Positions 32,062-41,722 of a stretch of 64,000 bases of DNA are shown here, piece by piece. The stretch covers positions 1 through 64,000 of the forward strand of contig NZ_PYFX01000019.1 of assembly GCF_003020115.1 (NCBI RefSeq). The letters are read 5' to 3'. This DNA comes from Bradyrhizobium sp. MOS002. GTDB lineage: Bacteria; Pseudomonadota; Alphaproteobacteria; Rhizobiales; Xanthobacteraceae. Under the pieces are notes generated by a model, which made no database searches, was not told the origin of the DNA, and worked only from the letters and a program-made list of their open reading frames with translations. Position numbers and translations under genes: made by a program. The number at the start of each line of letters is the position of its first letter. The stretch's first letter is position 1.

Positions 32062-32844
32062 CTATTTTCCCGTCCACACCGGCTTGCGCTTTTCGCTGAA
32101 CGCTTTCAGCCCTTCCTTGGCGTCCTCGGTCATGGCGAGCAGTGCGATCTGGCTTTCGGTGTAGGCGATGCTCTCGTCGAACGACATCGAGGCGATGGCG
32201 CGCATTGCGTATTTGCCGCGACGGATCGCCGTCGGGGATTTGTCGACGATGCGACCGATCAGCCAGTCGACCTTGGCATCCAGCTCGGCCGTGGGCACGA
32301 CATAATTGAGCAGGCCGGCTCCTTGCGCCGCCTTGGCGTCGAACGGCTCGCCGGTCAGCGCCCATTCATTGACGAGCCGCGGCGGCGCGATGGACTGCAA
32401 CAGGCTCAACACCTGCATCGGGAACACGCCGACCTTCACTTCCGGCAGGCCGAAGATGACGTGATCGGCGGCGACGGCCATGTCGGTCATGCAGAGCAGG
32501 CCCATGCCACCCGCCATGCAGACGCCGCCAACGCGCGCAATCGCGGGCTTGGTCGCGTTCTGCGACAAACGCAGCAGATCGGCATAGTCGACATTCGGTC
32601 TCGAATGATCCATCGCGAAAGCCGCGCCGGAGTTCTGCAGATCCGCACCGGCGCAGAACGCCTTGTCGCCCGCGCCCGTCAGCACGATGACACGGACGTC
32701 CTTGTCGTCATGGGCGTCGCGATAGCCGCGTGCGATGCCGGCGATGACCTCGCCATTCAGCGCGTTGCGTTTTTCGGGCCGATTGATGGTGATCCAGAGC
32801 GCCTGCCCGCGCTTCTCGGTGATCACGGCTGTGGTGTCGGTCAT
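32062..32844 (-). CDS. Enoyl-CoA hydratase/isomerase family protein
   Basis: A 260-residue crotonase. The oxyanion-hole motifs AFCAGADLQNSGAAFAM and RVGGVCMAGGMGLLCMTDMA and the active-site VIFGLPEVKVGVFPMQVL, with a glutamate in the usual catalytic position, are in place, unlike in the crotonase at 23861-24658. It probably adds water to or isomerises an enoyl-CoA in a catabolic pathway. It is followed upstream by the molybdopterin oxidoreductase gene on the same strand, 130 bases away. Substrate unknown. Confidence 0.9.
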   Translation of the reverse strand: MTDTTAVITEKRGQALWITINRPEKRNALNGEVIAGIARGYRDAHDDKDVRVIVLTGAGDKAFCAGADLQNSGAAFAMDHSRPNVDYADLLRLSQNATKPAIARVGGVCMAGGMGLLCMTDMAVAADHVIFGLPEVKVGVFPMQVLSLLQSIAPPRLVNEWALTGEPFDAKAAQGAGLLNYVVPTAELDAKVDWLIGRIVDKSPTAIRRGKYAMRAIASMSFDESIAYTESQIALLAMTEDAKEGLKAFSEKRKPVWTGK

Positions 32845-32976
32845 AGCGCGCTCGCTTCCTTGGGCTCCCGTTTAGCGGCCATTTGCGGCAGCTCGGGCGG
32901 AAGGTGCAAGGGCAATCTGCGGCTCGGCCCCGCTTTAGCGCCTCGACACAAACTTGAAAGGCGATCGAAGCGCGGC

Positions 32977-35067
32977 TCAGGCCGCGACCACTTTCCTGAT
33001 CCAGACCTTGTTGTCGTGGAACGCGGCGCCGCCAATCGGCGCGATGGTGTCCGCGCCCGTCAGCATGTTGATGCCGCGGTTGCCGATATGGTTCTTGTTG
33101 GGATGAACGGACTCCGCGATCAGCACGCCGCGCCGCACGCCTGCGAACAGCGTGGCGATCAGCGTGGTCTCACCGCGGGTGTTGCCGAGCGTCACGGCGT
33201 CGCCATCGGCGATGTCGAGCGCGGCCGCATCCAGGGGATGGATCATCACGCTCGCCTTGCCCTCGCGCGCCTGGGAGGACGGCGTCTCGTTGAAGGTGGT
33301 ATTGAGGAAGCTGCGCGACGGGCTCGTGGCAAGCCGGAACGGATGGGCTTGGTCGGAATGCTCAATCACCGCCCAATGGTCCGGCAGCGCCGGCATCTTG
33401 TCGAAGTCACCCATCTTCTGGCCGAACGGCGGATGCGCCCAATCGGCCTTGAAGTGGAATTTCCTGTCGGCATGGGCGAAACCGTCGAGATAATGCGACG
33501 TGCGGAAGTCCGGCTGCAGGTCGCGCCAGAGGTCGGCTTCGAGGCCGGCAATGTCGCCGTGGTCGCTCAGCTTCAGCGTCGCGTCGATCAACTCACGCGG
33601 CGTCAGCTCGAACCCCGGATGCCTGGCGCCAAGCCGCGGCGCCAGCGCCTGCAAGACCTCGTGGTTGGAGCGGCATTCGCCGGGCGGGTCGATCAGCTTC
33701 GGCCCGACCGAGATGTGCTGATGGCCGCCGCCGTAATAGAGATCGTCATGCTCCATGAACATCGTCGCCGGCAGCACGATGTCGGCTATCTCGGCCGTCT
33801 CGGTCATGAACTGCTCGTGCACCGCGACGAACAAATCCTCGCGCGCAAAGCCCTGCCGCACGAGTGCCTGCTCCGGCGCCACCGTCATCGGATTGGTGTT
33901 CTGGATCAGCAGCGCCTTGACCGGACCCTTGCCGTGCAGGGCCTTGGAATCGCCGGTGAGGATGCGGCCGATCTGCGACTGGTCGAGCGCGCGGATGGTC
34001 TGGTCGATGGCGTCGTGACCTTCGATGATGGATTCGTTGAAGTGCCACAGCGCGAAATTGTTGAAGAAGGCGCCGCCGCCTTCATATTGCCAGGCGCCGG
34101 TCACGGCAGGAATGCAGTTCGCGGCATGCATCTGCGCCGCGCCGTTGCGCGAGCGGGTGAAGCCGTAGCCGAGCCGGAAGAAGGTTCGCTTGGTCTCGCC
34201 GACCAATCTGGCGAAGGCCTCGATTTCCGCCACCGGCACGCCCGAGATCGCGGACGCCCATTCGGGGTTGCGCGTCTTCAGATGCGCCTCGAGTTCGCCA
34301 GGGCAATCGGTGTACTTGTCCATATAGGCACGATCGGCATAGCCGTCGCGGAACAGGACATGCATCACGCCGCAGGCGAACGCGCCGTCGGTGCCGGGCC
34401 GCAGGATGATCTTGATGTCCGCCTGCTTCATGGTCTCGTTGTCGTAGATGTCGACGGCCGCGATCTTGGCGCCACGCTCCTTCCGCGCACGGGCGGCGTG
34501 CGTCATCACGTTGACCTGCGTGTTGACGGGGTTGGTGCCCCAGATCACCACGAGATCGGACAGCGCCATCTCGCGCGGATCGACGCCGGCGATCTTGCCG
34601 GTGCCGATCGCGAACCCGATACGCCCGACATTGGCGCAGATGGTCTGATAGAACCGCGAATATTTCTTCACATGCGTGAGGCGATTGAGGCCGTCGCGCA
34701 TCACCAGCCCCATCGTGCCCGCGTAATAATAGGGCCAGATTGACTCCGCGCCGAACTCGCGCTCGACTTGGTTGAAGCGATCGGCAATCTCGTCCAGCGC
34801 CTCATCCCAGGTGATCCGCGCGAATTGGCCGGAGCCTTTCGGCCCGGTGCGGCGCAGCGGATACATCAGCCGTTCAGGATGATGGATGCGCTCGGCATAA
34901 CGGGCAACCTTGGCGCAGATCACGCCGGCCGTATAGGTCTGCTTTTTCGAACCGCGGACACGACCAATGCTGCGTCCCTCGACCACCTCGACATCGAGGG
35001 CACACGCCGACGGGCAATCATGCGGACAGGTCGAATGGCGGATTTCGATCTTGGCGTGCTGGTTCAT
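32977..35067 (-). CDS. Molybdopterin oxidoreductase (DMSO reductase family) with a [4Fe-4S] cluster
   Basis: A 696-residue enzyme. The N terminus has four cysteines (residues 14, 18, 22 and 51: STCPHDCPSAC ... GVICAK) for a [4Fe-4S] cluster. The Mo-bis-MGD domains follow: WGTNPVNTQVNVMTHAARA, YGFTRSRNGAAQMHAANCIP, and the C-terminal dinucleotide-binding domain (NTRGETTLIATLFAGVRRGV). No Tat signal is present, so it is cytoplasmic. The residue ligating Mo is not obvious. Similar proteins are annotated as formate dehydrogenase-like or BisC-like. ATG 35067 is used; TTG 35073 is also possible. It is divergent from the TctC/Mo-hydroxylase operon. Confidence 0.88.
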   Translation of the reverse strand: MNQHAKIEIRHSTCPHDCPSACALDVEVVEGRSIGRVRGSKKQTYTAGVICAKVARYAERIHHPERLMYPLRRTGPKGSGQFARITWDEALDEIADRFNQVEREFGAESIWPYYYAGTMGLVMRDGLNRLTHVKKYSRFYQTICANVGRIGFAIGTGKIAGVDPREMALSDLVVIWGTNPVNTQVNVMTHAARARKERGAKIAAVDIYDNETMKQADIKIILRPGTDGAFACGVMHVLFRDGYADRAYMDKYTDCPGELEAHLKTRNPEWASAISGVPVAEIEAFARLVGETKRTFFRLGYGFTRSRNGAAQMHAANCIPAVTGAWQYEGGGAFFNNFALWHFNESIIEGHDAIDQTIRALDQSQIGRILTGDSKALHGKGPVKALLIQNTNPMTVAPEQALVRQGFAREDLFVAVHEQFMTETAEIADIVLPATMFMEHDDLYYGGGHQHISVGPKLIDPPGECRSNHEVLQALAPRLGARHPGFELTPRELIDATLKLSDHGDIAGLEADLWRDLQPDFRTSHYLDGFAHADRKFHFKADWAHPPFGQKMGDFDKMPALPDHWAVIEHSDQAHPFRLATSPSRSFLNTTFNETPSSQAREGKASVMIHPLDAAALDIADGDAVTLGNTRGETTLIATLFAGVRRGVLIAESVHPNKNHIGNRGINMLTGADTIAPIGGAAFHDNKVWIRKVVAA

Positions 35068-35301
35068 ATCCAATTTGGTAACACCAAAATACCTGTCAGC
35101 CGAGGGTATTTATCCGGCAACGCCCATGCGATTTGCTCAGACCGCGTGCGCCGCCGGTTCCTGCCGTGGCCGCGAAGAGCGGCTCCAAGACACCGAAACC
35201 CGCCCGATATTCCAGGCACCATCGGCCTTGTGAGGCGTCGACAGTCCGCCTCCCCTGCCGCTACAGTGCCGATCAACAAGAACGACATCAGGGAGGTGGG
35301 T

Positions 35302-36276
35302 GTGACGGCCCGACAATTCATGCTGGCGCTGGCCGCCGGCCTGCTCAGCGCATGCTCCGCAGCACCGTCCCTGGCGCAAGACTATCCCAATCATGCGGTC
35401 CGGATCGTCGTGCCCTTCGGCGCTGGCGGACCGGCCGATGTCGCGGCCCGGCAGATCGGCAATGCACTCCAGGAGAGTTTTGGCCAGCCCTTCGTGATCG
35501 AGAACCGCACCGGCGCGGGCGGCGTCATCGGCACGGTCGAAGCGGCGAAGTCGCCCGCCGACGGCTACACGCTGCTGATGATGTCCAACACCCAGACCGC
35601 GAACGAATCCCTGCTGACGCCGGACAAGCGCAAATACGAGCTGATGCGCGACCTCGCGCCGATCGCACCGGTGAACGCTTCAGATCTCGTCATCGTGGTG
35701 AACCCGCAAGTACGAGCGAAGACGCTGCAGGAGTTCGTCGCGCTCGCCAAGTCGCAGCCGGGCAAATTGAACTACGCCTCCTCCGGCCAGGGCACGCCCT
35801 ATCACATGGCCGGCGAGCTGTTCAAAGCCATGGCCGGCATCGATCTCGTCCACGTCCCCTACCGCAACAGTGGCGAGGCGCGCAGTGGCGTGATCGGCGG
35901 GCAGGTGCAGATGATGATCGACGCGGTGCCGGCGATGGCGCCGAACGTCGGCGAGAACCAGGTCCGCGCCCTCGCGACCACCGGCAAGCAGCGCTCAGCC
36001 GTGCTGCCGAACGTACCGACAGCGATCGAGGCGGGCGTAGCAGGCTATGAAGCCACGATCTGGCTCGGCCTGATGGCCCCGGCCGGCACGCCGAAACCCG
36101 TGATCGACAAGCTCAATGCCGCCGTGAACGCAATGGTGAAGCGGCCCGACATCGTCAAGCTCTGGACTGCGCAGGGCGCGGTGCCCATGTCGATGACGCC
36201 GGAGGAATTCGACAAGTTCCTGCGCGGCGACATCGAGAAATGGGCCGACGTGGTCAAGAAGTTCGACAAGTCCTGA
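35302..36276 (+). CDS. Bug/TctC-family substrate-binding protein
   Basis: A 324-residue periplasmic protein. The GTG start at 35302 has GGGAGG six bases upstream. Signal peptide MTARQFMLALAAGLLSACSA contains LSAC and could be a lipobox or a normal signal ending at SLAQ. The mature sequence QDYPNHAVRIVVPFGAGGPA and NYASSGQGTPYHMAGELFKA are diagnostic of Bug proteins. No TctA/TctB genes are next to it; instead a Mo-hydroxylase and a ModA-like protein follow in the same operon, so the ligand may be the substrate of that hydroxylase. Confidence 0.93.
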   Translation: MTARQFMLALAAGLLSACSAAPSLAQDYPNHAVRIVVPFGAGGPADVAARQIGNALQESFGQPFVIENRTGAGGVIGTVEAAKSPADGYTLLMMSNTQTANESLLTPDKRKYELMRDLAPIAPVNASDLVIVVNPQVRAKTLQEFVALAKSQPGKLNYASSGQGTPYHMAGELFKAMAGIDLVHVPYRNSGEARSGVIGGQVQMMIDAVPAMAPNVGENQVRALATTGKQRSAVLPNVPTAIEAGVAGYEATIWLGLMAPAGTPKPVIDKLNAAVNAMVKRPDIVKLWTAQGAVPMSMTPEEFDKFLRGDIEKWADVVKKFDKS

Positions 36277-36291
36277 GGCCGTGGAGCGACA

Positions 36292-36762
36292 ATGCCGATG
36301 ATTCAATTCCAGCTCAACGGTATGGCGGCGGCCGTGGATGCGGACCCGGAGCAGACATTGCTCGACGTGTTGCGTGGCCGGCTCGGCATGACGGGCGCGC
36401 ACTTCGGCTGCGGCGCCGGTGAATGCGGCGCCTGTCATGTCATGGTCGATGGCCGCGCGATGGCTTCTTGCGACATGCCGATGTGGTCGGTCGCGGACAA
36501 GGACGTCGTCACGGTCGAAGGCCTCGGCACAGCGGAGCAACCGCATCCGCTGCAACGTGCCCTTATCGCCGAGCAGGCGATGCAGTGCGGCTATTGCGTA
36601 TCGGGGATCCTGATCAGCGCGGCGGCGCTGCTGAAGCGCAATCCGTCGCCGACGGAGGCCGAGGTGAGGACCGCGCTTGATCGTAATCTGTGCCGCTGCG
36701 GATCGCACAACCGCATGGTCCGCGCCGTGCTGCGGGCGGCCTCGGAGATGGCGACATCATGA
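36292..36762 (+). CDS. (2Fe-2S) subunit of a molybdenum hydroxylase (IorA type)
   Basis: A 156-residue ferredoxin-like subunit with two [2Fe-2S] clusters. The plant-type cluster has cysteines 40, 45, 48 and 60 (HFGCGAGECGACHVMVDG); the second has QCGYC (99, 102) and LCRCGSHNRM (134, 136). This is the small electron-transfer subunit of the isoquinoline 1-oxidoreductase / nicotinate hydroxylase family. It lies 15 bases after the Bug protein gene and its stop overlaps the ATG of the catalytic subunit (ATGA), so a tight operon. Confidence 0.93.
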   Translation: MPMIQFQLNGMAAAVDADPEQTLLDVLRGRLGMTGAHFGCGAGECGACHVMVDGRAMASCDMPMWSVADKDVVTVEGLGTAEQPHPLQRALIAEQAMQCGYCVSGILISAAALLKRNPSPTEAEVRTALDRNLCRCGSHNRMVRAVLRAASEMATS

Positions 36763-38894
36763 ATGCGCCGCCCCCCGCCCCGACACTGCCGGTCAGCCTT
36801 GCGGCCAATCCCAGGCTGTCATCCTGGGTGAAGCTCACCGGCGATGGCCGTGTCGCGATCTCGCCCGGCAAGGTCGAGATCGGCCAGGGCATCGTCACGG
36901 CCCTGGCGCAGATCGCAGCAGACGAACTCGACGTCGATATTGGCCGCATCGAGATGATCCGCGCCTCCACGGCGGCGAGCCCGAACGAGGGCGTCACCTC
37001 GGGCAGCCTTTCGGTCCAGCAATCCGGCCGCGCGCTGCGCCACGCCTGTGCCGAGGTCCGCCAGCGCTTCCTCGCCGCGGCATCGGAGCGTCTCGGCGTC
37101 GATGCCTCGCTGCTCGACATCCATGACGGCACGATCTCGGGTCCCGGCAATGTCAGGACCAGCTATTGGGAGTTGGCCGGTGACGTCTCGCTCGACCACG
37201 ACGCCAAAGCGGGCGCGAAAGCGAAGATGGTCGCCAAACGCACTGTGGCCGGACATTCGGTCCAGCGCGTCGACATTCCAGACAAGGTGTTCGCGCGGCC
37301 GCGTTTTATTCATGACTGTCCGCTGCCGGACTTGCTGCACGGGCGCGTGCTGCGGCCGGACATCTCGGGCGCCAAGCTGATCGCGCTCGACGAGACGGCG
37401 ATACGAGCCGTTCCCGGCCTCGTCGCGATCGTCCGCGACGGCGGCTTTTCCGGCGTGGTTGCCGACAGCGAGGCCGCGGCGGAGGCCGCGCTGAAAGCCT
37501 TGCTCAAGGGCGCGACATGGTCAGCCGGTGAGCCGCTGCCGGATGAAGCCGATCTCGCCGGATTCCTGAAGAGCCAGCCGGTCGAGACCACCGTCATCGA
37601 CACCAGGACCACGGCGGCAACGATAAAGAAGGCTGCTCGCACCCTTCGCCGGCAATACATCCGTCCCTACATCGCGCATGCCTCGATCGCACCGTCCTGT
37701 GCGATGGCCCGATGGAACGGCGATCGCGTCCACGTGTGGACGCACAGCCAGGGCGTCTATCTGCTGCGCGCCGACCTCGCGATCGTGCTCAAGCTGCCGG
37801 CCGAAAACATCGTCGTCGAGCACATGGAAAGCGCGGGCTGCTACGGACACAATGCCGCCGACGACGTCGCGCTCGATGCCGTGCTGCTGGCGAAGGCTGC
37901 CGGCGGACGGCCGGTGCGGGTGCAGTGGTCGCGCCACGACGAGATGTCCCACGCACCGTTCGGCGCGGCGATGGCGATCGAGATCGAAGCCGACCTCGAT
38001 GCCGACAACGAGATCGTCGGTTGGCGCCACGCGATCTGGAGCAACGGCCACGCGGCGCGGCCTGGGCGCGCAGCGCAGCCCGCGCTGCTTGCCGCAACCG
38101 AGATTACGACCCCCTACCCGCGCATGATCTCGACCAATCCGCCCGCGGCCAATGGCGGCGGCGGCGACCGCAACTCCGTTCCGCTCTACGAGCTCAAGGC
38201 CTGGACGATCACAAGCCACCGGCTGCTGACCATGCCGGTGCGGACCTCGGCACTGCGGACACTTGGCGGACAAGGCAATGTGTTCGCCATCGAGTCCCTG
38301 CTCGACGAGATCGCCGCCCTGCGCGGCGAAGACCCGATCGCGTTCCGCCTGCGTCATCTGCGCGACGAACGGGCAAAGGAGGTGATTCGCGCGGCGGCAC
38401 GACGTGCGCAGTGGAAACCGCAGAAGCAGTCCGGCATCGGTCATGGCGTCGGCTTCGCCCGCTACAAGAACACCGGGGCCTATTGCGCCGCGATTGCGGA
38501 GATCGAAGGCACTGACGATATCCGCGTCAAGCGGCTGACGCTGGCGGTCGATGTCGGCGAGGCCATCAACCCGGACGGCGTCATCAACCAGATCGAGGGC
38601 GGCGCGATCCAGGCGACGAGCTGGGTGCTGAAGGAACGCGTCCGCTTCGATCGCACGCGCATCACATCGACGTCCTGGACCGACTATCCGATCCTCACCT
38701 TCAGCGAGGTGCCGGCGGTAGATGTCGAGATCGTCCAGCGGCCGGAGATCGAGCCGGTCGGCGCCGGCGAAGCCGCCCACGGTCCGGTGACGGCCGCGAT
38801 CGCGAATGCCTGTTACGATTGCCTCGGCGTGCGCGTGCGCGACCTGCCGATCACCCGCGACAAGATCATTGCAGCCATGGAGCAGGCATCGTGA
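36759..38894 (+). CDS. Molybdopterin-binding catalytic subunit of a molybdenum hydroxylase (IorB type)
   Basis: A 711-residue catalytic subunit of the xanthine dehydrogenase family, single-chain IorB type. The start LPVSLAANPRLSSWVKLTGD and GKVEIGQGIVTALAQIAADE are typical. The conserved glutamate that deprotonates the Mo-OH is in the C-terminal GAGEAAHGPVTAAIAN, as in IorB (GE.. box). VSDSEAAAEAALKALLKG marks the repeated a/b domain. Enzymes of this type hydroxylate N-heteroaromatic rings or aldehydes with water as the oxygen source. The exact substrate is not given by sequence. The GTG of the ModA-like gene overlaps its stop. Confidence 0.92.
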   Translation: MNAPPPAPTLPVSLAANPRLSSWVKLTGDGRVAISPGKVEIGQGIVTALAQIAADELDVDIGRIEMIRASTAASPNEGVTSGSLSVQQSGRALRHACAEVRQRFLAAASERLGVDASLLDIHDGTISGPGNVRTSYWELAGDVSLDHDAKAGAKAKMVAKRTVAGHSVQRVDIPDKVFARPRFIHDCPLPDLLHGRVLRPDISGAKLIALDETAIRAVPGLVAIVRDGGFSGVVADSEAAAEAALKALLKGATWSAGEPLPDEADLAGFLKSQPVETTVIDTRTTAATIKKAARTLRRQYIRPYIAHASIAPSCAMARWNGDRVHVWTHSQGVYLLRADLAIVLKLPAENIVVEHMESAGCYGHNAADDVALDAVLLAKAAGGRPVRVQWSRHDEMSHAPFGAAMAIEIEADLDADNEIVGWRHAIWSNGHAARPGRAAQPALLAATEITTPYPRMISTNPPAANGGGGDRNSVPLYELKAWTITSHRLLTMPVRTSALRTLGGQGNVFAIESLLDEIAALRGEDPIAFRLRHLRDERAKEVIRAAARRAQWKPQKQSGIGHGVGFARYKNTGAYCAAIAEIEGTDDIRVKRLTLAVDVGEAINPDGVINQIEGGAIQATSWVLKERVRFDRTRITSTSWTDYPILTFSEVPAVDVEIVQRPEIEPVGAGEAAHGPVTAAIANACYDCLGVRVRDLPITRDKIIAAMEQAS

Positions 38895-39589
38895 CGACAG
38901 TGAGCATTTTGAGCGGAGGCGCAGCGCAAGGCCTGGTGCGCGGCCTCGGCGATCCCTTCAAGACGCAGACCGGCTTCGGCATCGACGGCGAGTTCGGCGC
39001 GGTCGGCATCATGGCCGACAAGCTGCGCGCGGGAACGGCGGCCGATCTGGTGATCCTGACGCAGGCGCTGCTTGCAAAGCTTGCCGAAGAAAAGCTCGTC
39101 GTGCCCTCCTCGATCTCGGATGTCGGACGGGTCGAGACCGCGCTGGCGGTCCGAAGCCGCGATCCCAGAGTGACCGTGAAGACCGAGGCTGACCTGCGCG
39201 CAGTGCTGCGCAGCGCCGACGCGATCTACGTCCCGGATACGAAAGCCTCGACGGCGGGACAGCAAGTCGCAAAGGTGCTGGATCAGCTCGGCATCGCCTA
39301 TGAGGTCGCTTCGCGCCTCAAGATCTTTCCCAACGGTGCGACCGCGATGCGGGAGCTGGCGGCGTCTACCGCCGCGCATCCGATCGGCTGCACGCAGGCG
39401 ACCGAGATCATCGCGACCGACGGCATCGTGCTGTCAGGAGCGCTGCCGCCGGGCTGCGAGCTGGTGACGATGTACACGGCCGGCGTGACCATTCGGGCCG
39501 CACATCCAAGGGAGGCGGCCGCGCTGATCGCGTTGTTGACTGGCGCGGACCGCAAGGATCTGCGCCAGCGCGCCGGCTTTACCGGCTAG
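38891..39589 (+). CDS. ModA-like substrate-binding protein lacking a signal peptide
   Basis: A 232-residue protein like the molybdate-binding ModA: the frame begins at GTG 38891 (overlapping TGA of iorB-like gene), reads SILSGGAAQGLVRGLGDPFK then GTAADLVILTQALLAKLAEE, and keeps the second lobe (SRLKIFPNGATAMRELAAST, ELVTMYTAGVTI). There is no N-terminal signal peptide, so it would stay in the cytoplasm, unlike true ModA. It may deliver or sense molybdate, or bind the hydroxylase substrate. Close coupling to a molybdenum enzyme is suggestive, but the ligand is not established. Confidence 0.85.
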   Translation: MTTVSILSGGAAQGLVRGLGDPFKTQTGFGIDGEFGAVGIMADKLRAGTAADLVILTQALLAKLAEEKLVVPSSISDVGRVETALAVRSRDPRVTVKTEADLRAVLRSADAIYVPDTKASTAGQQVAKVLDQLGIAYEVASRLKIFPNGATAMRELAASTAAHPIGCTQATEIIATDGIVLSGALPPGCELVTMYTAGVTIRAAHPREAAALIALLTGADRKDLRQRAGFTG

Positions 39590-39598
39590 ATAACCGCC

Positions 39599-40405
39599 CT
39601 ATGTGTTCAACTGGGTGAGGCCGGTCGGCGGACCGTCGACGGCGGTCCAGCCGCCATCGACGAACAACGTGCTGCCGCTGACATAGCTCGCTGCGTCCGA
39701 GGCGAGATAGGCGACGGCGGTTGCGACCTCGTCGGCGCTGCTCCAGCGGTTGAACACGGTGTGGCCGGCGTAGAGATTGTAGATATCGGGACGCTGCTTG
39801 AACGGACCGGTCAGCGCGGTCTCGGCGATGCTCGGCGCGATCGCGTTGACCCGCACACCGGAGCGTCCAACCTCGGACGCAAAGCCCTTCACCAGCAGGC
39901 CGATCGCGGCCTTGGTCGAGCCGTAGACGCCTAGGCCCGGCTCGATGGTCACCGCCCGCACCGAGGAGCAGGCAATGATGCTGCCGCCCTTCTGCTCGAC
40001 CATGATGCGGCCGAAAGCCTGGAAGAACCACACCGTGCCCTTGATGTTGAGGTTGAGGACGCGGTCGAGATCCTCCTCGGTGTAGTCGAGGATGGTCTTG
40101 CGGATGTTGAGCCCGGGCGTCGTCACCGCGATGTCGAGCCGCGAAAATTTCTGCATCACGGTCTTGGCCAGCGCGTTGACGTCCGCGGCGCTCGCCGCGA
40201 CACACGCAGCCGCCTCGGCCCAGCCGCCCTTCTCACGAATGCCGGCGGCGGTTGCTTCGGCGGCGTCGAGCGCACGATCGGCGCAGACGACCCGGGCACC
40301 AAGCCCGGCCAGCGCCTCGGCCGACGACTTGCCGATTCCGGAAGCGGCGCCCAGCACCACGGCCGTCTTGCCGGTGAGATCGAAGAGCTTGCGATAGTCA
40401 GTCAC
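39599..40405 (-). CDS. Short-chain dehydrogenase/reductase
   Basis: A 268-residue classical SDR. The nucleotide motif GAASGIGKSSAEALAGLGAR is at residues 19-38; NxxG-like and catalytic parts follow: serine in CSSVRAVTIEPGLGVYGSTK with the YxxxK motif (Y-G-S-T-K), and a C-terminal YVSGSTLFVDGGWTAV. NAD(P)-dependent oxidation or reduction of a hydroxyl group is expected. It is the last gene of the TRAP operon (24 bases after dctM) and likely acts on the imported compound. Substrate unknown. Confidence 0.92.
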   Translation of the reverse strand: MTDYRKLFDLTGKTAVVLGAASGIGKSSAEALAGLGARVVCADRALDAAEATAAGIREKGGWAEAAACVAASAADVNALAKTVMQKFSRLDIAVTTPGLNIRKTILDYTEEDLDRVLNLNIKGTVWFFQAFGRIMVEQKGGSIIACSSVRAVTIEPGLGVYGSTKAAIGLLVKGFASEVGRSGVRVNAIAPSIAETALTGPFKQRPDIYNLYAGHTVFNRWSSADEVATAVAYLASDAASYVSGSTLFVDGGWTAVDGPPTGLTQLNT

Positions 40406-40429
40406 GGATAGATTCTCCCTGCGTTGCTG

Positions 40430-41722
40430 CTATCCCTTGTAGCCCATCAGCAGACGGGGCAGCCACAGCGAGAAGGCGGGGACGTAGGTCACGAACATCA
40501 GAGCTGCGATCAGGGCGGCGTAGAACGGCAGGATGGTGCGCATCACCGCACCCACCGAGATGCCGCCGATGGCGCAGCCCACGAACTGCGTGGTTCCGAC
40601 CGGCGGGGTGTTCAGCCCGAGCGCGCAGTTGATCAGCATCAGCATACCGAACTGCACCGGATCCATGCCCGCCTTCATCGCGATCGGCAGGAAGATGGGC
40701 GTGCAGATCAGGATGGTCGCGGCCATGTCCATGAACGTGCCGAGCACGAACAGGATGACGTTGATGAGCAGGAAGATGACCCAGGGCTGCGTCGAGACCC
40801 TGCTCATCATCTCGCCGGCGAAGTCGGCGACCTCGTAAAGCCCCATCAGATACTGGAACATGGTGGAGACGCCGATCAGCAGCAGCACCACCCCCGTGGT
40901 CTTCACCGCCTTGGCCGCCGCGCGCAGGAAGTTCGGCAAGGTCATGGTGCGGTAGATGAAGAACGTCAGCAGGATCGTATAGGTGACCGCGACGGCTGCG
41001 GATTCGGTTGCCGTGAAGACGCCGGACAGGATGCCCGCCAGGATGATGCCGACGATCAGAAGGCCGGGCAGAGCGGCTGCGAACGAGCGAAAAACCGCGG
41101 GCCAGCCCGGGAACTTGCCGGCCGGATAGCCTCGCTTCACCGCGACCGCGTAAGCGGCGACCAGCATGCACACCATCAGCACCAGCGCCGGCAGGAGGCC
41201 GGCGGCGATCAGCGCGCCGATCGAGACCTTGCCGCCGGCGGCGAGCGCATAGATGATCATGTTGTGACTGGTCGGCATCAGTGCTCCGACCAGCGAAGCA
41301 TGGGTCGTGACGTTGACGGCGTAGTCGGTGTCGAAACCTTCCTTCTTCATCATGGGGATCATCACGGCCCCCATCGCCGACACGTCGGCCACGGGCGAGC
41401 CGGACACGCCGCCGAACAGCGTGCAGGCGACCACGTTTGACATGCCGAGCCCGCCGCGGATGTGTCCGACGAGATTCTTGGCGAGCTGCACGATCTTGTC
41501 GGCGACGCCGCCATGCAGCATCAGCTCACCGCTGAAGACGAAGAACGGGATGGCGAGGAAGGAGAAGATGTTCATCCCCGACATCATCTGCTGGAAGATG
41601 ACCGCGACCGGCAGGCCTTCGTAGAGGATGGTGCAAATCGCGGAGAGGCCGATCGCGAAGGCGACGGGGACGCCGAGGACCAGGAAGCCGAAGAAAGTGG
41701 CGCCGAGAATGATCAGTTCCAT
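40430..41722 (-). CDS. dctM: TRAP transporter large permease (DctM family)
   Basis: A 430-residue membrane protein with about 12 hydrophobic segments. The start ELIILGATFFGFLVLGVPVA, the central ADVSAMGAVMIPMMKKEGFD, and GLNTPPVGTTQFVGCAIGG near the end are the DctM/SiaM hallmarks. It forms the sodium- or proton-coupled channel for a carboxylate delivered by the periplasmic DctP-type protein. It overlaps the dctQ gene by 10 bases and is followed by the SDR gene. Confidence 0.95.
   Translation of the reverse strand: MELIILGATFFGFLVLGVPVAFAIGLSAICTILYEGLPVAVIFQQMMSGMNIFSFLAIPFFVFSGELMLHGGVADKIVQLAKNLVGHIRGGLGMSNVVACTLFGGVSGSPVADVSAMGAVMIPMMKKEGFDTDYAVNVTTHASLVGALMPTSHNMIIYALAAGGKVSIGALIAAGLLPALVLMVCMLVAAYAVAVKRGYPAGKFPGWPAVFRSFAAALPGLLIVGIILAGILSGVFTATESAAVAVTYTILLTFFIYRTMTLPNFLRAAAKAVKTTGVVLLLIGVSTMFQYLMGLYEVADFAGEMMSRVSTQPWVIFLLINVILFVLGTFMDMAATILICTPIFLPIAMKAGMDPVQFGMLMLINCALGLNTPPVGTTQFVGCAIGGISVGAVMRTILPFYAALIAALMFVTYVPAFSLWLPRLLMGYKG

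Noticed and set aside
32323..34743. Open frame of 806 residues on the plus strand
   Set aside because: Shadow of the second crotonase and the molybdopterin oxidoreductase, which have clear domains on the opposite strand.
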